DNA from: Lachnospiraceae bacterium UBA7598
GTDB taxonomy: Bacteria > Bacillota > Clostridia > Lachnospirales > Lachnospiraceae
Direction of reading: 5' to 3'
Assembly (NCBI GenBank): GCA_002474415.1
Contig: DLQV01000025.1
Coordinates: 1-5,599, forward strand
Length of the DNA stretch: 5,599 nucleotides
Shown here: in pieces, positions 1 through 4,781 of the stretch
How positions within the stretch are numbered: position 1 is the first letter of the stretch
Layout: the number at the start of each line of letters is the position of its first letter
Translations under genes and position numbers: made by a program
The notes under the pieces: model-generated
Told to the model about the DNA's origin: nothing
What the model saw: only the letters and a program-made list of their open reading frames with translations
Databases searched by the model: none

Positions 1-3000
1 TATTTCCTTCTTTATCGGTAACATTTGCAGTAATTGCCACACGGTCTGTTCCAGCAGCTTCCACGATCCTGCTCACCATATCTGCAGAAATCTCTGCCTT
101 GGTACCTGTCACTTCTGCACTTGCTTCTGTTACTTTTCCGGCGCTATCTTTTGTCACGGTAACCGTTACTTCTGCTTTCTCCCCGGAAGCAGTCGTTGCC
201 GTTACGTTCTTTGATTCGGTTGTCTGCTCCGGCTTGTCATCTTTCTTTGTATCATCGGACGGAGTGACGGTTGCTGAACTGCTGGTGGATGAGCTGCCGG
301 AGGATGAGCTGCCGGAAGTATTTGTATCATCCTTTCCTTCCGAAGATGATGCATCCTTATGCAGATACAACACATCCACTGCTCCCCATCCGCCATCCTC
401 ATGTTCTACGCATACACGAAGTTTTACGCTCTTTGTCTTATCCAGTGTAAAAGTTACCTTCGGTGTATGCCAGTCTCCCCATGCGGTCATTGCCGTGGCT
501 TCGCCGGTAAATAGTACACTGTCATCTTCTGCATTTAATATCTGCATGGTTACATCTGACTGTGCCCCCTGGGCATATGCTTCAAATGTATAGGTTCCTT
601 TTTCCAGCGTAATTGCTTCCTTATATGTAACAGAACCATTTGCTGCGGATGCTCCGTACCAGCCCATACTGTTTTTTCCGCTCTTTGCATTCTCTGCGGA
701 AGGAATTCCCTTGAATGTGGTTCCGTCTACGGTAAAGTATTCTCCACTGTCAAATTCAACCGCTTCTTTATTTGTAATCAGATTTGCATATTTTACCTGT
801 AAAGTAAGTGTAACATCTACACTGGTTTTTCCTTTATAAGCACCTCTTGTAATTTCTTTGCTCAAAGAAACCGTACCGGGAATCTGATAAGTTCCGGGCT
901 TTGACATATCTGCCTTTTTTACAGCTGCCTCATCCCAGGTAACCGCCTCTGCTACCGGTGTTTTGCTATCGGAATACGTAACTTCCACGGAATCCGGAAG
1001 TGTAAAATCACTGCCTGCAGTAATCGTCTGTGTCAGTGCAGAATCAAATCCTTCTACACTTACCAGATTCGAGACAGCACCTGTTTTTACATAATTCCAT
1101 ACATGAAGTGCAGGGGTTGCCGTGCCATCCGGATAAAACATGGCTTCATTGTCAACGGCCGAACCGCCGTACCATTTGCCTGCATCTTTCGAATCATATT
1201 CGTTGGCATAGCTTGAAGCCCATCCGCTTCCGTATTTTTCCCACTTTTCCTGATTTTCCTTTACCTGTGCATCATATGCATCTCCGGTAAGTCCTTGGGT
1301 ATTTCCAACGGTCAGCCATGCCGGCTCCCAATAATATACCCCCAGTCCGCCAGCTTCGTTTACCGTATTGATCAGATTGCGGATTGCGGTTGCCTGGCCC
1401 TGTTCGGTAAACGGTTCCGTCGTGTCAGCTCCGTTATCATTATTTCCAACACGCACTGTATTGGCATGTCCGTCACTGTCTTCTAACGTATAAGCATAAC
1501 TGGTTTCCGCAACCATCACATCTTTATGATATGTATTCTTTACCTTCTCAAACTGCTGTTTTAAGTTTTCTAATGTTCCATGCCAGTATGGATAATAACT
1601 GGTGGCGAGAATATCATAATCAACATTGTTGTCCTGCAGATTTCCTGCCCATGTTTCCATCGTTTTCTTATGTGGGCTTTCCACATGGATTACGACTTTT
1701 ACATCCGGATTGTACGTTCTTACACCGGCTGCGCCCGCCGAAAACAATACACACATATTGCTGACATTTGTCTCACCGACAAATCCGCCCGTTGTCTCAT
1801 TTCCAACCTGCACCATATCCACAACATCTTTTGACGGATCAATGGTATTTAAGGATTCTGTGATATAAGCATTTAATGCCTCTTTTTTCTGTTCAAGGGT
1901 GTACCCTTTCCATGCTTTCGGTTCCTTCTGTTTGCTTGGATCTGTCCACAGATCAGAACAGTGGAAATCAACTAACATTTTCAGTCCGGCATTGCGGCAT
2001 GCATCTGCAAACTCCTTTGCTTTTGCCACATCATTGTTTCCTCCACCATAGCCGTTTCCATTGGCATCATACGGATCATTCCATACACGGACACGAATAT
2101 GATTGATGCCCTGCTCTTTGATAAACCTGCAGATATCATCAAGCGTTGTCAGTTCGTTTCCGTCATAGTCACGGTATACCACGCCACTCTGTAATTCAGA
2201 GATCATGGAGGAGATATCCATTCCCATGATAAAATCAGAAGACAAATTGTTTACTTTTGTGACATCAATCGGAGCATCTTTTACACTGTTGAATGCCTCG
2301 TTCACTGTAATTTCTATTTTCTTTATCACAATATTCTTCCACTCTGCGTCCTGAAGTTTTGCCTGAATTTCATTGGTTCCAAGCGTTCCTAAAGTTGTCT
2401 GCAAAGTCAGGGAATAGCCACTGTTTTCATCATAATCTATAAACTCACTGGAACTGTTTGTTGTATTATTCCACCAGTACAGATGCAGCCCTGCTGCTTC
2501 TAAATCGGTGATTTTGGTCTGTCCCTTTTTCAGTACAGCTGTCAGACTAACTGTATCACCTGCTTCTACTGTAGTGTTATCTGCTGTGATCTGCAGATTG
2601 TATTCAGTGGAATTATCACTGCTATCATCTTCACTATTCTCCTCTGAAGTCTTAACCACTTCAAAATTATCTAAATCAAACCAACCTTCTGCCTGCATAT
2701 CAACTTCGATTTGTATCGTTAATTCGGAATCATTTTCTATGTTTATCGTATCAGTTGTTGTTTTAAAATCATCCCATCCACCATAAACAATTTCTTTCGA
2801 CTGTGTATTATTTTCCTCTCCAATCTGTATATTTCCAGAAATATTCCCCCCTGTTGTTTCCATAGACACTGTATAGATCCCAGAAGTAACCGGTACTTTT
2901 CTGGTAATTGTCACCTGGTTTTCTACAGGTGATTTAAACACCCACCACTTGGTTTTATTGTTCGAAGCCCACTGATCTGCACTTCTTTCCACAGTAACAC

Positions 3001-3193
3001 CTTCTGATATTTTCCACACAACATCCCAGTCTACATCAGCATCATTTTCCATATCATCTGAATAAATAACAGAACTATCTGCCGCCTGTACGCTCTCCTT
3101 TCCGGCATTCCACACCCCAAGCTGTGTAATCACCATAGCAAGTGTCAGAAGAAAACTGAGCACTCTCCTGTTCCAATGTTTTTTCTCCTTCAT
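1..3193 (-). CDS. Secreted multi-domain GH53 arabinogalactan endo-beta-1,4-galactanase (3' end outside window)
   Basis: Reading from ATG at 3193 gives 1064 residues without a stop, running off the left edge. The enzyme should cleave internal beta-1,4-galactosyl bonds of galactan and type I arabinogalactan outside the cell. Residues 1-38 are a signal peptide (KEKK and NRR basic region, hydrophobic 11-28, QAA cleavage site). About 41-181 is a beta-sandwich, carbohydrate-binding-like module; 198-298 is Ig-like. About 318-703 is the GH53 domain and closely resembles the Bacillus GanB type: RVRVWNDPYDANGNGYGGG (367-385), acid/base E466 in VQVGNET, SYYPYWHGT, nucleophile E563 in VAETSY, YYWEPAW (620-626), and YGSGWASSYA (654-663). 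About 707-800 resembles Big_4. About 801-946 is a second binding-like module ending GGWGAVDVLYLH (CBM61-like, by memory only). A Ser/Gly linker (949-985) leads into a beta-rich region. Anchoring cannot be seen. The start is set by GGGAGG 7 nt upstream. Confidence 0.95.
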   Translation of the reverse strand, partial: MKEKKHWNRRVLSFLLTLAMVITQLGVWNAGKESVQAADSSVIYSDDMENDADVDWDVVWKISEGVTVERSADQWASNNKTKWWVFKSPVENQVTITRKVPVTSGIYTVSMETTGGNISGNIQIGEENNTQSKEIVYGGWDDFKTTTDTINIENDSELTIQIEVDMQAEGWFDLDNFEVVKTSEENSEDDSSDNSTEYNLQITADNTTVEAGDTVSLTAVLKKGQTKITDLEAAGLHLYWWNNTTNSSSEFIDYDENSGYSLTLQTTLGTLGTNEIQAKLQDAEWKNIVIKKIEITVNEAFNSVKDAPIDVTKVNNLSSDFIMGMDISSMISELQSGVVYRDYDGNELTTLDDICRFIKEQGINHIRVRVWNDPYDANGNGYGGGNNDVAKAKEFADACRNAGLKMLVDFHCSDLWTDPSKQKEPKAWKGYTLEQKKEALNAYITESLNTIDPSKDVVDMVQVGNETTGGFVGETNVSNMCVLFSAGAAGVRTYNPDVKVVIHVESPHKKTMETWAGNLQDNNVDYDILATSYYPYWHGTLENLKQQFEKVKNTYHKDVMVAETSYAYTLEDSDGHANTVRVGNNDNGADTTEPFTEQGQATAIRNLINTVNEAGGLGVYYWEPAWLTVGNTQGLTGDAYDAQVKENQEKWEKYGSGWASSYANEYDSKDAGKWYGGSAVDNEAMFYPDGTATPALHVWNYVKTGAVSNLVSVEGFDSALTQTITAGSDFTLPDSVEVTYSDSKTPVAEAVTWDEAAVKKADMSKPGTYQIPGTVSLSKEITRGAYKGKTSVDVTLTLQVKYANLITNKEAVEFDSGEYFTVDGTTFKGIPSAENAKSGKNSMGWYGASAANGSVTYKEAITLEKGTYTFEAYAQGAQSDVTMQILNAEDDSVLFTGEATAMTAWGDWHTPKVTFTLDKTKSVKLRVCVEHEDGGWGAVDVLYLHKDASSSEGKDDTNTSGSSSSGSSSTSSSATVTPSDDTKKDDKPEQTTESKNVTATTASGEKAEVTVTVTKDSAGKVTEASAEVTGTKAEISADMVSRIVEAAGTDRVAITANVTDKEGN
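287..316. repeat. 15-bp tandem duplication in the galactanase Ser/Gly linker
   Basis: The 15-bp unit ggatgagctgccgga occurs twice without a gap (287-301 and 302-316). On the coding strand it encodes two Ser-Ser-Gly-Ser-Ser-type units inside the flexible linker at about residues 958-970 of the galactanase. It keeps the reading frame, so copy number could change by slippage and alter only linker length. Two copies are seen; nothing shows that it is actually variable. Confidence 0.85.
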
Positions 3194-3200
3194 ACATAAT

Positions 3201-3206
3201 CCTCCC
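3201..3206 (-). promoter_or_regulatory. Ribosome binding site of the galactanase gene
   Basis: The minus strand reads GGGAGG, 7 nt before the ATG at 3193. A second ATG at 3197 is only 3 nt from this site and is in a different frame (Met-Tyr-Glu-Gly), so the 3193 start, which opens the signal peptide MKEKKHWNRR, is preferred. Confidence 0.85.
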
Positions 3207-3218
3207 TCTTTGGACACA

Positions 3219-3267
3219 AACACGATAGTTCTGATATCCTCTCCCTTATCACCAGACCTATCGTGTT
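3219..3267 (-). other. Long hairpin in the 5' UTR of the galactanase mRNA
   Basis: The arms aacacgatag (3219-3228) and ctatcgtgtt (3258-3267) are perfect 10-bp inverted repeats. In the minus-strand RNA the stem continues, after a 2x2 internal loop, with six more pairs (3250-3255 with 3231-3236, two of them G-U). It closes a 13-nt purine-rich loop (3237-3249). The structure ends about 12 nt before the ribosome binding site and has no good U-tract after it, so it is not a normal terminator. It may stabilise the transcript or bind a regulator. Its base overlaps the end of the downstream operator copy by two bases. Confidence 0.6.
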
Positions 3268-3279
3268 GCGCAACCGTTT
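3266..3279. promoter_or_regulatory. Putative LacI-family operator O1 (after the transcription start)
   Basis: The 14-mer ttgcgcaaccgttt is an exact copy of the one at 3307-3320. It contains CAAcCGtTTG, an imperfect palindrome around a central CG, as in LacI-family operators, and also the self-complementary TTGCGCAA. It lies about 11-24 nt downstream of the predicted galactanase transcription start, where a bound repressor would block early elongation. In Bacillus subtilis the equivalent galactan genes are controlled by the LacI-family repressor GanR; that the same kind of regulator acts here is inference. Confidence 0.65.
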
Positions 3280-3296
3280 GTTTTGTTGATATGTCC

Positions 3297-3326
3297 ACTA
3301 TACCACTTGCGCAACCGTTTATTCAA
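3297..3326 (-). promoter_or_regulatory. Sigma-A type promoter of the galactanase gene
   Basis: On the minus strand, TTGAAT (3326-3321) serves as -35 and TATAGT (3302-3297) as -10, with an 18-bp spacer. Transcription would start near 3290 and leave a 5' UTR of about 97 nt. The spacer is almost entirely filled by operator copy O2, which supports both assignments. Confidence 0.7.
3307..3320. promoter_or_regulatory. Putative LacI-family operator O2 (within the promoter spacer)
   Basis: This is a second exact copy of ttgcgcaaccgttt, starting 41 bp from the first. That is close to four helical turns, so two repressor dimers would sit on nearly the same face of the DNA and could cooperate. It lies between the -35 and -10 boxes of the galactanase promoter and would directly exclude RNA polymerase. 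The flanking bases differ between the copies, so the conserved core is probably the functional part. Confidence 0.7.
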
Positions 3327-3384
3327 TTGACGGGAATCCCAAGTTTTTCTTATGCATTTTATATACTTTTCACATACATTTCCG

Positions 3385-3408
3385 TTGTGTAAAAGATATT
3401 TTGCACAA
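3385..3408. promoter_or_regulatory. Upstream palindrome, possible regulator site
   Basis: The arms ttgtgtaaaa (3385-3394) and ttttgcacaa (3399-3408) flank gata and match as an inverted repeat at 9 of 10 positions. The element is centred about 106 bp upstream of the predicted galactanase start and just left of the Rpn terminator. It has neither a GC-rich stem nor a T-tract, so a protein-binding site is more likely than a terminator. The regulator is unknown. Confidence 0.4.
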
Positions 3409-3412
3409 AACG

Positions 3413-3449
3413 AAAAAGGTGCAGTGTCGTAAATCACTGCGCCTTTTTT
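3413..3449 (-). terminator. Rho-independent terminator after the Rpn gene (bidirectional in form)
   Basis: The stem is ggtgcagtg (3418-3426) with cactgcgcc (3435-3443), nine pairs including one T/G position, around an 8-nt loop. It is flanked by A5 on one side and T6 on the other, so it can terminate in either direction. The only gene pointing at it is the Rpn gene on the minus strand, whose stop is about 125 nt upstream. It also insulates the galactanase promoter from read-through. Confidence 0.85.
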
Positions 3450-3573
3450 GATATTTTATGCAATTATACCTGCATTTTTATTCTTTATTCTGTTTTATGC
3501 GTTTTTTTATAAGGTATTTGCTTATAATTCTTTCAACTACCGTAAACACTTTTACCAATGTCTTTGCGATGCT
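3450..3573. other. Rpn 3' untranslated region, no gene seen
   Basis: This is an AT-rich stretch between the Rpn stop codon and its terminator. I see no supported gene and no hairpin. A plus-strand reading frame crosses it but has no ribosome binding site and overlaps the Rpn coding sequence. Confidence 0.5.
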
Positions 3574-3747
3574 TTATTTTAATTTTTCGATTATGGTTTC
3601 TAATTCAGCCACTTCCAATTCTGTTGCATCCATAATCTGTTCTAATGAGTAGCCTTTCTTATGCATATTTAAAATTACTTTTTCAATTTCTCTTTGCTTG
3701 CCCTCGGCAATTCCGGCTTCTTTAATGCCCTGACTCAAATTACACAT
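3574..3747 (-). CDS. Possible intragenic C-terminal Rpn product (RpnS-like antitoxin candidate)
   Basis: Within the Rpn gene, in the same frame, the minus strand carries AAGGAGG (3765-3759), an 11-nt spacer and ATG at 3747. This would give a 57-residue protein starting MCNLSQGIKEAGIAEGKQRE and ending with the same stop. It comprises only the helical C-terminal part with no nuclease residues. Small proteins translated from inside E. coli rpn genes have been reported to inhibit the full-length nuclease. The strong Shine-Dalgarno is seen directly; translation and function are inference. The AAGGAGG could also be a chance result of the Lys-Glu-Glu codons, and the spacing is slightly long. Confidence 0.4.
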   Translation of the reverse strand: MCNLSQGIKEAGIAEGKQREIEKVILNMHKKGYSLEQIMDATELEVAELETIIEKLK

Positions 3748-4518
3748 AATACTCACTTCCTCCTTAAAACTTTCTTCCATTGGGATATGATATTCCTGTT
3801 CCATAATTTTCATTTTTTGCTGTTGTGATAATTCATTGGAAAACATGGCACATAACAATCTATGCAGCCCATATTTATTATGACGCTGCGGAAGTGCATT
3901 CGTCAAGCCGATCATAACAATATTTAACAGATTCAAATTTCCTTTCCAATTATGTTTTCCGAGTAAATCTTCTTTTGTTAAATGAATATGACACATACTG
4001 TTTTCCGGCATGTTCATACAAACCCATATACTATATACTGTCTTTATATCATTATAATTTGATTTTACAAAATCCCGTTCCTTCTGTGACGAAATCAGTC
4101 TGCTTACATAAAAAATTGCCCGGTTTAAAATCTGATACGAACCGGGCTCATCTTTTTGAGCTTCCACATTGATAATCATCTGCGCCAATCCCTTTCTCAT
4201 TCGCACATAAAAAATAATATCAAATCGAACCAGTCCTTCATTTCTTTCTCCGGCTTCTGTATTTAGTCCTACAATCCTTTTCCCCTTCACATTCCTGTCC
4301 TTATTGGTCAGTCCGGGCGCAACCGGTATTTTGCTGATATATGGATCTCCTTCTATCAGGGAAACTACTTTTTTGATTTCCATCCCTTGAAATTCTTCCA
4401 CTGTTCTAACTAAAATGTGAGCCAATACATACTTTTGTGCTAACAGACGCTTTGCGCTTTCATCATACTGTGCCTCGCTATCAGCTGCCTGCAGAGCATT
4501 CTTTATCTCTGTATTCAA
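3574..4518 (-). CDS. Rpn family PD-(D/E)XK nuclease / putative transposase
   Basis: This encodes a complete 314-residue protein of the family annotated 'Rpn recombination-promoting nuclease/putative transposase' or 'PD-(D/E)XK nuclease family transposase', common in many copies in Lachnospiraceae. Visible core: D100 in VRFDIIF and E119-x-Q121 in INVEAQK, the D...ExQ form of the nuclease site, followed by SYQILNRAIFYVSRL (127-141). The C-terminal part (about 258-314) is a charged helix region with YSLEQIMDATELEVAELE. E. coli Rpn proteins are DNA endonucleases that stimulate RecA-independent recombination and act in phage defence; the role here is inferred. I chose TTG at 4518, because AGGAGG lies 6 nt upstream. 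A longer reading starting at TTG 4614 would begin inside the predicted -35 box. No frameshift or lost catalytic residue is visible. Confidence 0.9.
   Translation of the reverse strand: MNTEIKNALQAADSEAQYDESAKRLLAQKYVLAHILVRTVEEFQGMEIKKVVSLIEGDPYISKIPVAPGLTNKDRNVKGKRIVGLNTEAGERNEGLVRFDIIFYVRMRKGLAQMIINVEAQKDEPGSYQILNRAIFYVSRLISSQKERDFVKSNYNDIKTVYSIWVCMNMPENSMCHIHLTKEDLLGKHNWKGNLNLLNIVMIGLTNALPQRHNKYGLHRLLCAMFSNELSQQQKMKIMEQEYHIPMEESFKEEVSIMCNLSQGIKEAGIAEGKQREIEKVILNMHKKGYSLEQIMDATELEVAELETIIEKLK
3759..3765 (-). promoter_or_regulatory. Internal Shine-Dalgarno inside the Rpn coding sequence
   Basis: The minus strand reads AAGGAGG, a seven-base match to the anti-Shine-Dalgarno, 11 nt before the in-frame ATG at 3747. 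An in-frame GTG only 2 nt after it is too close to be used. Confidence 0.5.
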
Positions 4519-4524
4519 ATAAAA

Positions 4525-4530
4525 CCTCCT
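4525..4530 (-). promoter_or_regulatory. Ribosome binding site deciding the Rpn TTG start
   Basis: AGGAGG on the minus strand lies 6 nt before TTG at 4518. This is a consensus site at ideal spacing and is the reason for choosing a TTG start and a 314-residue protein. Confidence 0.9.
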
Positions 4531-4585
4531 CTTGCATAAAAATCCCCATTCAAAAAAATCTTCCCAAAAGAACGTATGTGATTTT

Positions 4586-4614
4586 ATTGTAAAAGATATT
4601 GATTCTGATAGCAA
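4586..4614 (-). promoter_or_regulatory. Promoter of the Rpn gene
   Basis: On the minus strand TTGCTA (4614-4609) as -35 and TACAAT (4591-4586) as -10 are separated by 17 bp. Transcription would start near 4579, giving a 5' UTR of about 60 nt that contains the AGGAGG. The upstream DNA is AT-rich. No operator-like repeat is evident. Confidence 0.6.
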
Positions 4615-4728
4615 ATTAAATTTTTATAAATCCATTTTTCTCTCTATTTCATTGCTCCTAAAAAATTTCAGGGAACCCCCTATACTTTTGAGATCCCCTT
4701 CAAAAAATATTAAATTTTTTCTGCAAGT

Positions 4729-4763
4729 AAAAAACTGCCCACCCGTTATGGATGGACAGTTTT
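4729..4763 (-). terminator. Rho-independent terminator after the surface-protein gene
   Basis: In minus-strand RNA the sequence from 4759 to 4735 folds into a 10-pair stem (CUGUCCAUCC with GGGUGGGCAG, two G-U pairs) around a 5-nt loop. A-rich bases precede it and six Us follow it. It begins 19 nt after the stop codon at 4782. On the plus strand the two wobble pairs become C/A mismatches, so it is directed to minus-strand transcription. Confidence 0.9.
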
Positions 4764-4781
4764 CACTGAATATTGATTCAA

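Noticed and set aside
99..593. Plus-strand 164-residue open reading frame
   Set aside because: It is antisense to the galactanase C-terminal region, low in complexity (Ser/Val/Thr rich) and has no ribosome binding site. It is explained by the repetitive linker codons on the other strand.
1030..2106. Several plus-strand frames of 60-90 residues
   Set aside because: All lie opposite the GH53 catalytic domain, with no start signals and no recognisable protein features.
3266..3320. The 14-bp repeats as CRISPR repeats or recombination sites
   Set aside because: There are only two short copies, with no regular spacer array, and their promoter position fits operators much better.
3307..3326. CcpA catabolite-repression (cre) site
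   Set aside because: The AAACGG core is suggestive, but the TG...CA ends of the cre consensus are not at the correct spacing.
3210..3392. Plus-strand 60-residue frame in the galactanase promoter region
   Set aside because: It has no ribosome binding site and overlaps the hairpin, both operators and the promoter, which explain this DNA better.
4669..4702. Weak inverted G/C-rich runs (gggaacccc and gatcccc)
   Set aside because: Pairing needs bulges and gives only a four- to five-pair stem. The real terminator for the upstream gene is the strong hairpin at 4729-4763.
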